Below the pieces are notes generated by a model. It had not been told where the DNA came from, ran no database searches, and was given only the letters and a program-made list of their open reading frames with translations. The position numbers were made by a program, and so were the translations under genes. This document shows, piece by piece, positions 1-9,800 of a DNA stretch of 64,000 bases. Numbering within the stretch: position 1 is the first letter of the stretch; every line of letters starts with the position of its first letter. Source of the stretch: an uncultured Anaerolineales bacterium (GTDB taxonomy: Bacteria; Chloroflexota; Anaerolineae; Anaerolineales; UBA6663); NCBI GenBank assembly GCA_937952305.1, contig CALFZO010000053.1, positions 1 through 64,000 on the forward strand, in the 5' to 3' direction.

Positions 1-55
1 CCCTTAGGCAGACCCCGCTTCCAGATTAGGTGTCACGCGGTTACAGACCGGGCGC

Positions 56-2494
56 TCACTTGCCCATGGGCAAGTCCTGGTAATGGTGGCCGTTGGTGTG
101 GCCGTTCTTGCGGGCAACCGCCGGGACCGGCACAGCCCGGGCGGCCGGCGCCGAACTGAACGCTGCCGTCCGCTCGCTTTCCGCCAGCTTGAAACGCGCC
201 ACAATCGACTGCAGAGCGTGCGCCATTTCGCTCAGGGACTGCGCGGAGGCGTTGACTTCCTCGACCTGCGCGCTCATCTCTTCCGTCGAGGCCGACACTT
301 GTTCCACGGCCGCGCTATTCTCTTCGCTCACGCTGGCGATGTTCTCGATCGCCTGGGACACATCGCTGGAGCCGGCGGCCATCTCCTCGGTGGCGGCCGT
401 GTTCTCCTCGACCACCGCGCTGACGCTGTCCATGGCGCCGACCAACTCGTTAGACAGGCCGCTCATGGCGCGCGTGGAGTTCAACGCGGCCTCGGCCTGG
501 CCGCTGACGGCTTCGGCCGCCTTCAAGATGCCGGCCAGGGCCTCCCCGGCCTCATTGGCCAGCTCGGACCCGCTCTCCACCTCGCGCGCCCCCTCATCCA
601 TCGCCCGGACGGCCTCGCCCACCGTGGCCTGGATGCTCTTGATCAGCCCGCCGATTTCTTTGGTCGCAGCCGAGGCGCGCTCCGCCAGCTTGCGAACCTC
701 ATCCGCCACGACCGCGAAGCCCTTGCCGTGTTCCCCGGCGCGGGCCGCCTCGATCGCGGCGTTGAGCGCCAGCAGGTTCGTCTGCGAGGCGATGTCGTCG
801 ATGGTCTCGACAATCGCGCCGATCTGATCTGAGCGCTGGCCCATCTCGCGGACCTTGCCCGCGGACACGCCCACCTTGGACCGGATGGTGGACATCCCCT
901 TGATGGTCTCCTCCACCGTCCGCGAACCGGCCCGCGCCGCCTCGGCGGCCGTCAGCGACTCTTTGGTGACGGCCTCGGCATTGCCGGCCACCTGGCCGAT
1001 GGCGGCCGTGATCTGGGAGGTGAGCTGGGAGGCTTTGCCGACGGAGTTGGCCTGTTCCTGCGCGCCGCGGGCGACGCCGTCGATGGCGCGCCGCATCTGC
1101 TCCACCGAGGCCGCCGTCTTGGTGACGCCCTCGGACTGCTGCTGGGTGCCGCGCGCCACCTGCTGGATCGTCGTCGAGATCTGGGCGGTGGCCTGCCCGG
1201 CCTGCCCGGCTGCGGAGGCCAGCTGCCCGGCTGCGGCGCTGACCGAGGTGGCGCTGTCCGCCACCTGGCCGACCGCGTCGCGCAGCCGTGCGCTCATCGT
1301 GTCGAAAGCCTGCCCCACCTGCTGCAAGCGCTCGATCATGGCATTGAAGGCCTGCGCCATCTGGCCGGTCTCATCCCGGCCCGTGACAGGCACCGGCTGG
1401 GCCGTGATCGCGACGCGCCGGGTCAGGTCACCTTCCGACAGCGCGCTGATCTCGGTGGACAGGCTCTGCATATCCACGTCCGCGATCTGAGCCGCCGCCC
1501 GGGTCAGCGCCTGCAGCGGCTGCGTGATGCCGCGCGAAATCACATATCCGAGGCCCAAACCCAGCAGGACCGCCGCGACCATCGTGACGATCTCGACCGC
1601 CACTGTCTGGGTCATCAGATCCTTGACAGCCTGGTTCTCGGCATCAAAATCGGTCGTCACACTGTCCAACATGGCTGTAGCCGTGACACGGATTTGTGGG
1701 CCCAGCTCGTCCACCACGGTCTCCAGCTCCAGTTGCCGAGACAACTGCGCCTGTACCTCGTCGAAGCCGGCGCTGTACGCGTCGATCGCGGCCGCAGCGG
1801 CAGCCAGCGCGTCGCGGTCCGAGCGGGTCTCGACGAGGCTCTCCAACTCCTCCAGGGCCGCGCGCGCTTCGGCTTCGCGGTCCTGGAAACGCGCCACCCA
1901 CTCCGCGTCGCCGGCTTCCGAGTACTTGAGCATGTTGACGCGCATACGCTGCACGCCCTGTTGGGCCAGGCCAGCATAGTAGGCCACCGCCGAGTCATCG
2001 GCTTGCAGAGCACTGGCGCCCAGGGCGTTCAGGTTATCCTGGGCGAGTTGCGCCTGTGGGTCCAGAACCGTTGTGCGCAGTTCAATCCGGGCCGCCACCA
2101 GCGCCGCGATCTCATCAAAGGCCGTCTTGTATTCGGACGCCGTCGTGTGGATGGTGGCCAGCATCTCCACACGTTCGGCCTTGGTGATGGCCGTATCGGC
2201 CCGCTCCAGGACAGACAACAGAGTGTCGAACTCGTCCAAAAAGCGCCGGAGCTCCTCCGGGTTCTCTGTCCGCAGGTAGCGGTTGGCGTGCAGCCGCGCG
2301 ATCAAGATCTGCGCCTCGACGTCGCTGGCGATGTCTTTGTCTTCCGACAGGTTCTGGGTCAGGTTTTCGACTTTGGCAGCTACTTCCGTCAGTTGGAAGA
2401 TAGCGACACCGCCGACAACAGCCGTCAACACCAGCGCGATGACGTAACCGGCGATGATCTTGACACCGATTTTAAGATTTCCGAAAAGGGCCAT
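56..2494 (-). CDS. Methyl-accepting chemotaxis protein with HBM-like helical sensor
   Basis: 812-residue transmembrane chemoreceptor. The start at 2494 ([10 protein letters not shown]) is preceded by a GGGAGG Shine-Dalgarno; a longer reading frame upstream lacks one. Membrane helix at about 9-30, then a mostly helical periplasmic region of about 280 residues resembling the helical bimodular (HBM) fold, a second membrane helix ending in [11 protein letters not shown], a HAMP segment and the MA signalling hairpin with tip [21 protein letters not shown]-terminal methylation-type Glu/Gln pairs are present. From the tip to the end of the second arm is about 180 residues, the short class in this locus. 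It is the last receptor of the cluster and follows a 338-bp gap. The HBM call is by resemblance; the ligand is unknown. Confidence 0.93.
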   Translation of the reverse strand: MALFGNLKIGVKIIAGYVIALVLTAVVGGVAIFQLTEVAAKVENLTQNLSEDKDIASDVEAQILIARLHANRYLRTENPEELRRFLDEFDTLLSVLERADTAITKAERVEMLATIHTTASEYKTAFDEIAALVAARIELRTTVLDPQAQLAQDNLNALGASALQADDSAVAYYAGLAQQGVQRMRVNMLKYSEAGDAEWVARFQDREAEARAALEELESLVETRSDRDALAAAAAAIDAYSAGFDEVQAQLSRQLELETVVDELGPQIRVTATAMLDSVTTDFDAENQAVKDLMTQTVAVEIVTMVAAVLLGLGLGYVISRGITQPLQALTRAAAQIADVDMQSLSTEISALSEGDLTRRVAITAQPVPVTGRDETGQMAQAFNAMIERLQQVGQAFDTMSARLRDAVGQVADSATSVSAAAGQLASAAGQAGQATAQISTTIQQVARGTQQQSEGVTKTAASVEQMRRAIDGVARGAQEQANSVGKASQLTSQITAAIGQVAGNAEAVTKESLTAAEAARAGSRTVEETIKGMSTIRSKVGVSAGKVREMGQRSDQIGAIVETIDDIASQTNLLALNAAIEAARAGEHGKGFAVVADEVRKLAERASAATKEIGGLIKSIQATVGEAVRAMDEGAREVESGSELANEAGEALAGILKAAEAVSGQAEAALNSTRAMSGLSNELVGAMDSVSAVVEENTAATEEMAAGSSDVSQAIENIASVSEENSAAVEQVSASTEEMSAQVEEVNASAQSLSEMAHALQSIVARFKLAESERTAAFSSAPAARAVPVPAVARKNGHTNGHHYQDLPMGK

Positions 2495-2832
2495 AGGTTC
2501 CTCCCTGGCAGAATAGCGCCTCTTGGAGAGGCTCATGCTGTCACCCAGTGCCAAATCCTATGCCCCGCAGCAGGTTGGCTTCGTACACAGACTAGGGGCA
2601 GCCGCAGGCTGTGTCCATAAAGGCTGTTTAAACATCGGGACGTTTTGGGGGAATTTCACGTCATCGATCCGATCAACTGACCCAGGATCGGTGTCCATCA
2701 CCGGCCAGCGCGGCGATCAATTGACGCCTCAAAGCATCGGCTTTGTCGGATGGAGCCTCGCCGCCTCGGGAATGACGACGACCCCGTCTTTCGACGAGGC
2801 CGCCACACAAGACACGCTCAGCTGGCCAAACG
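2495..2832. other. 338-bp intergenic region with leader and short repeat
   Basis: No convincing gene. The right part is the 3' side of the REC-PAS kinase gene; I see no clear hairpin followed by a T-run there. The left part is the leader of the receptor at 56-2494 and holds a two-unit TTTA repeat at 2616-2633. It may contain a promoter, but no consensus -35/-10 pair stands out. Confidence 0.5.
2616..2633 (-). promoter_or_regulatory. Two-unit 11-bp TTTA direct repeat
   Basis: On the minus strand GTTTAAACAGC is followed by CTTTATG. The TTTA cores (plus-strand TAAA at 2618 and 2629) are exactly 11 bp apart. The element lies about 125 bp upstream of the chemoreceptor start at 2494. It resembles the four-unit arrays upstream of cheA and other units, but with only two units it is the weakest instance in gene orientation. 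Confidence 0.35.
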
Positions 2833-4272
2833 CTAGAGGCTGGCCACGGGCAAGAGCAGCTCAACCACCAGGCCTGGTCTGTCCGGGCGGTTGTAGGCCC
2901 GGCCGGAGCCGCCAGCGCTGCGCAGCAGGACGGCCACCATCGAGAGGCCCAGCCCCATGCCCTGGATTTCGCCGGTCAAGGACTTCTCTACCTGATAGTA
3001 AGGCTGCCAGATGCGGAGCAGTTCCTCGACCGGCAGCGCCTGGCCGTCATCGAGCACGCGCAGGCTGACCTGGCCCGGCGCCGGTGAGGTTGCTTGAATC
3101 TCCAGCGCCGGTTGCCGGCGCGGGTGGAACTTGCGGGCGTTCTCCATGAGCTCACGCAGGGCCAGCGCCAGCGGCTCCGCGGACGGCCACACTCGCAGCG
3201 GTGCCACACCGTCGGCCACGCTGACCGCGACGGGGGGGAGGCCCAGTTCGCCCTGCAGGGCCTGAGCCAGCGCAGCCAATTCGGCCAGGGCGAAGGGTTC
3301 GGCGCGCCGGGCCAGATAGGGATAGTTCACAAAGCGCAAGACATCCTCGACCTGGGCCCGCAGGCGAGCCACGCCCCGGCCGGCCACATCCAGGAGCGAG
3401 CGGGCAGTGTCCAGATCGGCCTCCGCCAGCAGATCCGGCGCCAAGTCGAGACTGACCTGGATGGCGGTCAGCGGGGCGCGCAACTTGTGCCCGGCCAACA
3501 CGCTGAAGGACCACATCTCATAGCGCAGCCCCATCTGGGCCGTCACATCGCGCAGCCGAAAGAGGCGTTCCAAGCCGGACGAACGCGGCAGAACCAGCTC
3601 CTCGACGTGCAGCCACTGGGACCGTTCGGTGGCCGTCTCAGGCCGGACCAGATGGAAAGGCGCGCGCCAATCCCGGCCGGCTTCGTCCGGCTCAGTGCTG
3701 TAACGCCGCTGGGCGGCGGCCATCACATCGGCCAGCCGCGCTGGCCCAACCGCGGGTAATTCCAGGAGATCGCGCGCGCGGGGATTGGCGTACAGCACCT
3801 GAGCGTCGGCTTCGCCGGCGACCACCAGGTACCCGTCGTCAGCCTGCTCCACCAACCACGCGAAGCGCTGGCGTTCGGTCACCAGGCGGCGGTAACGATT
3901 CAAGCGCATGACGGTCTGGACGCGCGCCCGCAACTCAGTCCGGTCAAACGGCTTGGTCACAAAATCATCGGCGCCGGCCTCAAGGCCGCTCAGCCGGGAG
4001 GCGCGATCGTCGAGGGCGGTCACCAGGATTACGGGCACCTCGGCCAGGGCGGGGTTGGCGCGCACACGCCGGCAGACCTCGAAGCCGTCCAGCCCCGGCA
4101 TCATCACATCCAGCAAGATCAGGTCGGGCGCCAACGCGCTGGCGCGATCGAGGGCGCTCGTCCCATCCACCGCCAGCTCCACCTGGTGGCCCAACGGCTG
4201 CAGCAGGGACTGCAGAGTCTTGCGATTATTGGCTTCGTCGTCGACCACCAGGATGATCCCGGCCTCGGCCAT
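2833..4272 (-). CDS. Response regulator-histidine kinase (REC-PAS-HisKA-HATPase)
   Basis: 479 residues, soluble. N-terminal receiver domain (DD near residue 12, phospho-acceptor Asp in LLDVMMPGLDG, TKPFD lysine), then a PAS-like region (about 135-245), an H-box at about 258-269 (AGHKLRAPLTAI, His262), an N-box (ELMENARKF) and a G2-type loop (GMGLGLS). The H-box residue after the His is Lys instead of the usual Glu, and the G1 box is atypical (DDGQALP). The gene starts 14 bp after the REC-GGDEF-EAL gene, so the two are probably co-transcribed with the hybrid kinase upstream. It probably passes phosphate between receivers or reads the upstream hybrid kinase; autokinase activity is uncertain. 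Confidence 0.88.
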   Translation of the reverse strand: MAEAGIILVVDDEANNRKTLQSLLQPLGHQVELAVDGTSALDRASALAPDLILLDVMMPGLDGFEVCRRVRANPALAEVPVILVTALDDRASRLSGLEAGADDFVTKPFDRTELRARVQTVMRLNRYRRLVTERQRFAWLVEQADDGYLVVAGEADAQVLYANPRARDLLELPAVGPARLADVMAAAQRRYSTEPDEAGRDWRAPFHLVRPETATERSQWLHVEELVLPRSSGLERLFRLRDVTAQMGLRYEMWSFSVLAGHKLRAPLTAIQVSLDLAPDLLAEADLDTARSLLDVAGRGVARLRAQVEDVLRFVNYPYLARRAEPFALAELAALAQALQGELGLPPVAVSVADGVAPLRVWPSAEPLALALRELMENARKFHPRRQPALEIQATSPAPGQVSLRVLDDGQALPVEELLRIWQPYYQVEKSLTGEIQGMGLGLSMVAVLLRSAGGSGRAYNRPDRPGLVVELLLPVASL

Positions 4273-4286
4273 CGGCCCCTCCTTGC

Positions 4287-6803
4287 TTACAGCAATGCCA
4301 CAAACGCTTCGGCGGCCAGCGGCGCCGCGAAGTAAAAACCTTGGATCTCGTCGCAGTGATAAGACTGCAGCAGGCCCAGTTGCTCAGCCGTCTCCACGCC
4401 CTCGGCGGTCACTTTGAGCGCCAAGCTGCGCGCCAGGTCTACGATCGTGCGCAGGATGGCGCCGTCGCCGGCCTGGCTGGCCAGGTCCCGCACAAAGGCC
4501 CGGTCGATCTTCAGGCCATTGACGGGCAGCCGCCGCAGATAGTCCAGCGAGGCGTAGCCGGTGCCAAAGTCGTCCAGCGACAGATGCACGCCCAGCGCGC
4601 GCACGGCGTTCAGCCGTTCCAAGGTTTCTTCGGTGCCGGCCAACAGGCTGCTCTCCGTCAGTTCCAGTTCCAGATCGTCGGCGGCCAGGCCGGTATCCCG
4701 TAAGGCTCGCTCGACCACCCTGACAAAGTCGGGCTGTTGGACCTGCAGGCTGGCGATATTGACCGACACCCGCAGCCGGGGATAGCCGGCCAACTGCCAG
4801 GCGCGCGCCTGGGTACAGGCCGCCCGCAGGATCCACTCACCGATGGGCACGATCAGCCCGGTCTCTTCCGCCAGGCCGATGAACTGGCCCGGCGCGACCA
4901 TCCCCCATTCCGGATGGCGCCAGCGCAGCAGGGCTTCCATGCCCACCACGCGGCCGGTCCGCAGGGCGACCCGCGGCTGGTAGTAGACCTGAAACTCATC
5001 GCGCTGCAAGGCCAGACGCAGGGCGGTTTCCAAAGCCAGACGGCGCTGCGCGGCGATGGTCAAGTCGGCGGTGTAGAAGGCCACGCTGTTGCGGCCCTGT
5101 TCGCGGGCGCGGTACAGCGCCGCCTCGGCATTCTGGAGCAGACCGTCCGGGTTTTTGCCATCCTCGGGGAACTGGCTGATCCCAAGGCTGGCCGTGCAGT
5201 ACGCCGACTGCCCGGCCAGTTCAAACGGCACGGCCAGCGCGGCCCGGATCTGCTGCGCGCACCGTTCGACCGCCTCTCGATCCGGCACCGCATTGAGCAG
5301 GAACGCGAACTCATGTCCGCCCAGATGCGCGACCACCACGTCCTCCGCCAGCGACCGCAGGCGGTCCGCCACGGCCGCGATCAGCCGGTCGCCCTCAGCG
5401 TGCCCGCGCGTTTCGATCAGGCGCTTGAAATCGTCCAGGTCCACCAGCAGGACGGCGCCGCGGGTGTTGTCGCGGGCGGCCTTGGCCAGCGCCTGCTGCA
5501 CCAGAGTCTCAAACAAGGTGCGATTGGGCAGCCCGGTCACCGGGTCATGGTAGGCCAACACGCGCAGGCGCTCTTCGGTCTGCCGGCGCTCGGTCAGGTC
5601 GGTGAGCGCGCCGACGTAGTGAGTCACCGTGCCATCCGCCGCGCGGACGGTGTTGAGCGTGAGCTGCGCCGGGTAAAGCTCGCGGTTGCGCCGCAGGCCG
5701 CGCACCTCCCCGTGCCAGTGCCCGGCCTCGCGCAGACTGGCCGCGATCTGGGCGGCGGTCTCACTGCGGGATTGGGGCTGATAGATTGTCTGAATGGGCT
5801 GACCCTGCAGGGCTTCCAGCGTATAGCCGGTCAACTGCAGGAAGGCCGAGTTCACGGCCAGAATGCGCTGCTGCGCGTCCGTGACCAGAATGCCTTCCGC
5901 CGTGACTTCGAAGACCTTGGCCGCCAGGCGCAGATCGGCCTCAACCCGCCGCCGGGCACTAATGTCGCGGAGCAGAACCTGCGCGGCCCAGATCGAGTCG
6001 GGCAGGCCAGCCAGCGTGACCTCGGCCGGAAAGAGGCCGCCGTCCAGGCGGCGCAGATCGAGCTCGAACGCAACCGTCCAGTCCGGCTGGGTCTCGACCC
6101 GGAGCAGTTCAGGCAGCCACGGGTCCTGAGCCCCCGGAGGCAGAAACTCCGCCAGCCGGCGGCCCTCCAACGTGTCCTCCGCCGGGCAGCCCAGGAGGCG
6201 CCGGGCGGCACAGTTGCTCAAGCCGATCTCGCCGTGCCGGCCGACCAGCAAGATGCCATCCGGAGACAGCTCAAACAGCCGTTCGAAGCGGGCGCGCTCG
6301 TCCGTCAGGCGCCGGTAGCGGTTCAGGCGCACGACGGTGCGCACGCGGGCCCGCAGTTCTGCGCGATCAAACGGTTTGGAGACGAAGTCGTCGGCGCCGA
6401 CTTCGAGGCCGCGCAGCCGCGAGGCGCGGTCATCCAGCGAGGTCACCAGGATGATCGGCACCTCGGCCAAGCGCGGATCGGCGCGCAGGTGCTGGCAAAC
6501 CACGAAACCGTCCATCCCAGGCATCATCACGTCCAGCAAGATGAGATCCGGCTGCAGGCGTGCGGCCTGGGCGAGGGTCTCTGGGCCATCCGCCGCGAAT
6601 TCCAGGGCGTAGCCGAGCGGCGCCAGGACCATCTGCAGCGTCTTGCGGTTGTTGGGTTCGTCGTCGGCGATGAGCACGCAGCTGGCCGGACGCCCAACGG
6701 TCGGCGGCGCCGGAGACTCGCCCGGTAGACGGTCAGGCGGCTCGACAACGACCGTGCTTTCCAAAGCGGCTAAGTGAGGCGAAGGCAACATGGGCGACCT
6801 CAT
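4287..6803 (-). CDS. REC-PAS-PAS-GGDEF-EAL c-di-GMP protein, probable phosphodiesterase
   Basis: 838 residues. Receiver domain at about 41-160 (LLDVMMPGMDG, KPFD), two PAS segments (about 175-285 and 300-420), GGDEF domain (about 430-580) and EAL domain (about 590-838). The GGDEF signature reads LGGHEF, with the metal-binding Asp replaced by His, so cyclase activity is doubtful. The EAL domain keeps MEALLRW, DDFGTGYASL, KIDRAF, TAEGVE and DEIQG, consistent with active c-di-GMP hydrolysis. The start codon overlaps the stop of the hybrid kinase gene by 4 bp (ATGA), implying translational coupling and a kinase-to-phosphodiesterase relay. An alternative start a few codons in (MLPSPH) is possible. 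Confidence 0.92.
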   Translation of the reverse strand: MRSPMLPSPHLAALESTVVVEPPDRLPGESPAPPTVGRPASCVLIADDEPNNRKTLQMVLAPLGYALEFAADGPETLAQAARLQPDLILLDVMMPGMDGFVVCQHLRADPRLAEVPIILVTSLDDRASRLRGLEVGADDFVSKPFDRAELRARVRTVVRLNRYRRLTDERARFERLFELSPDGILLVGRHGEIGLSNCAARRLLGCPAEDTLEGRRLAEFLPPGAQDPWLPELLRVETQPDWTVAFELDLRRLDGGLFPAEVTLAGLPDSIWAAQVLLRDISARRRVEADLRLAAKVFEVTAEGILVTDAQQRILAVNSAFLQLTGYTLEALQGQPIQTIYQPQSRSETAAQIAASLREAGHWHGEVRGLRRNRELYPAQLTLNTVRAADGTVTHYVGALTDLTERRQTEERLRVLAYHDPVTGLPNRTLFETLVQQALAKAARDNTRGAVLLVDLDDFKRLIETRGHAEGDRLIAAVADRLRSLAEDVVVAHLGGHEFAFLLNAVPDREAVERCAQQIRAALAVPFELAGQSAYCTASLGISQFPEDGKNPDGLLQNAEAALYRAREQGRNSVAFYTADLTIAAQRRLALETALRLALQRDEFQVYYQPRVALRTGRVVGMEALLRWRHPEWGMVAPGQFIGLAEETGLIVPIGEWILRAACTQARAWQLAGYPRLRVSVNIASLQVQQPDFVRVVERALRDTGLAADDLELELTESSLLAGTEETLERLNAVRALGVHLSLDDFGTGYASLDYLRRLPVNGLKIDRAFVRDLASQAGDGAILRTIVDLARSLALKVTAEGVETAEQLGLLQSYHCDEIQGFYFAAPLAAEAFVALL

Positions 6804-9800
6804 GCCAACTGCGGCTGCAACAGCGCGTGGATGGCCGCCCGCAGCTGCCGCAGGCCGACCGGTTTGGTGAGATAGTCGTCGGCGCCGGCCTCCAGGCAGC
6901 GTTCACGATCGCCGGCCATAGCGAGCGCCGTCAGGGCGATAATCGGCACGTCCAACTGCTGACGAATGCGGCGCGTGGCCTCCAGGCCGTCCATCTCCGG
7001 CATCTGGATATCCATCAAGATCAGATCCGGCCGCGCCTCAACCGCCTGGCGCACGGACTCGGTGCCAGTGCGGGCCACCAGCAGTCGGAATTCGTCAGCG
7101 AGCATGCGCGTGAAGGTCCGGATATTGGCTTCGTTGTCGTCGGCCACGAGAATCCGCGGCGCGGTCAGCGGCGGCGCCGGCCGGGCCGCGGCCGGCTCAG
7201 GCTCCCCCGGATCGGCGACGGGTTCGTCAACCGGCTCGCCCTCCGGCACGCGCCAGGGCAGCGCGATGGTGAAACGGCTGCCCTGACCGGGCGCGCTGAC
7301 CAGGCTCACGCCGCCGCCATGCAATTCGGCCATGCGCCGGACCAGGCTGAGGCCGAGCCCTGAGCCGGAATACTGGCGCGAGAGGCGGCTGTCCACCTGG
7401 ACGAACGGCTGGAAGAGGCGCGCCTGATCTTCCGGCGCGATCCCGATACCGGTATCCCAGACTGTGAAGCGCACGGCCTCGGCGGCCGCATCGCCGACGA
7501 CCTCCAGGCCCACACCGCCCCCCTCCGGCGTGAACTTGCAGGCGTTGCTGAGCAGGTTGACGAGCATCTGCTTCAGCCGGCGCTCGTCCGCCACCAGGTC
7601 GGTTACAGCCGGGTCCAGCGAGGTCTGCAGGCGCAGGCCCTTCTTCTGGGCCACCTCGCGGACCAAACGCAGGCTGGCCTGGCAGACCGCGTCGACGCTC
7701 GCGGCGCCCATTTGCAGCTCCAGGCGGCCGGCCTCGATCTTGGAGATATCGAGGATGTCATTGATGAGCGCCAGCAAGTGGCGGCCACTCTCCTCGATAC
7801 TGCCGATCGACTCCTGCTGGTCATGCGTCAGCGGCCCGAGCAGGCCCTCCAAGACGACTTCGGACATGCCCAGGATCGTGTTCAGCGGCGTGCGCAGCTC
7901 GTGGCTCATGCTGGCCAGGAACTCGTCTTTGGCGCGCGCGGCGCGCGCCAGTTCGGCGTTGAGCACGCTCAGGTCGGCCGTGCGTTCGGCCACGCGCTGG
8001 GCCAGCAGAGCGCGCTCGCGCTCCAAATCCTGGTTGGCCTCGGCCAACTGCTGGGTGCGCTCGCCCACGCGTGACTCAAGCTCCCGGTTGAGCTGGATGA
8101 TTTCAGCCTTGGCCCGCTCGCGCTCGGTGACATCGCGGACGACCGCCATCACCGAGGCCGGGCGGCCCTGGTGATCCAGCAGCCGGGCGAGCTTCACCTC
8201 GCCGACGTAGTAAGTGCCATCGCGGCGCCGGATGTGCAGGTTGTGGGGAGTAAGGCCGGCCGCAGACAGCTGGCGCCAGAGCGCCACCGGCGACGCCGGC
8301 GTGTTCGGCAGGAGCAGGTGCTCCAGGGCGCCGTGCGCGCGGAACTCCTCCGCGCTGGCGTAGCCGCCCATCTCGGCCAGCCGATCGGACACATACGTGA
8401 GCTGGCCGTGAGGGTCGATGACGGCCACGCCGTCCGGCGAGGTCTGCAGCAGACTGCGGTACAGGGCCTCCGAGGCGCGCAGGGCCGCCTCCGCGCGCAT
8501 CCGCGCCAGGGTATTGACGATCAGCTGGCCGACGAGGTGGAGCAAGGCAACGGTGTCATCCGGCCAGATCCGCGCCGCGCGAACCGCGTCCAGTCCCAGA
8601 AAGCCGAGCACGGCCCGGCGGTGGACGAGCGGAACGACGAGCACCGACTGCACGCCTTGCGCCGCGAGCAAGGTCTTCTCGGCGTCAGCGGCAGCCGGCA
8701 GGGCGGCGACCGACGGCACGTTGATCTCGGCCTCCGCCGCGAGCTGTTCCATCCACCACGGAACGGCGCTGACCGGGATCGTCTGCAGGTTGTCGATCTC
8801 GGCCGGCACACCGTCGGCGCACCATTCATGGGTATTGGCAGCGGTCTGGCCATCGCCGGAGAGTTGGAACACATAGGCCCGGTCGACGCCGGCCGTCCGG
8901 CCCAGCCGCCCCAGCGCCCGCGTGATAGCGCCGTCCACGTCCTCCGGCGTGATGTCGATCAGTTCCGCCGAGACGGCCGCCACGATCTCGTCGAACTCGA
9001 GGCGCGCGCGCAACGCCGCCTCCAGCTGCTTCTGCTCGGTCACGTCGGTGACGACGGCGATAGCGCCGTCGATTTGGCTGTCGTGCCAGCGCGGCGCCCC
9101 GGTGATCAGCGCGTGCACGGCGCCGCCGTCCAGGCGGCGCAGACGGGTCTCATAGGTGCTCACGGCACCCGCAACACGGCGGGCCCGCGCCTCGGCCAGA
9201 CGCGCGTGATCTTCCGGGAAGGTCAATTCGATCGGGCTGCGGCCGACCAATTCCTCCGGCATGTAGCCGAGCATACGCGCATAGGCGGGGTTCACGTATT
9301 CAAACTGGTTGGACTGATTGGTGACCGTGAGGCCCTGGCCCATCGTGTTCATGACTTGCATGGCGAAGTCACGCTGGGCCTGCAGGTCGCTGGCCAACTG
9401 GCGGGCGCGCGTGATATCGGCGCCGTAGACGTTCAGATAGCCGGCCTCCAGCATCGGCGCAAAGGTGCAGGCGAACCAATGGCCGGCGCCTTCATATTCG
9501 CGCTCCACCCGTCGGCGGGTGTGCACGGCCTCGGCCACGGCATCGTCCCAGGCGGCCACGACGGCGTCCAGGGCCGGCGCCGTGCCCTGCAAGGCTTCGA
9601 TCAACTGACGGCCGGCTGTGTTGGCGTAGAGGATCGTGCCGTCCAAATCCAGCCGCAGCACCGGAGTGGGGTTCTCCTCCGGGAAGCGCGCCAACAACTG
9701 GATCTCGGCTTGGGCGCGCTCACGCTCGGCGGCGCTGCTCTCCAGGGAGGCAAGCAGCCGATTGATCTCGCGGGCCAGTTGAGACAACTCGTCGTTGTCC

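Noticed and set aside
1..55. Any feature at the left edge.
   Set aside because: The 55 bp lie past the stop of the first receptor gene and show no hairpin with T-run or coding start.
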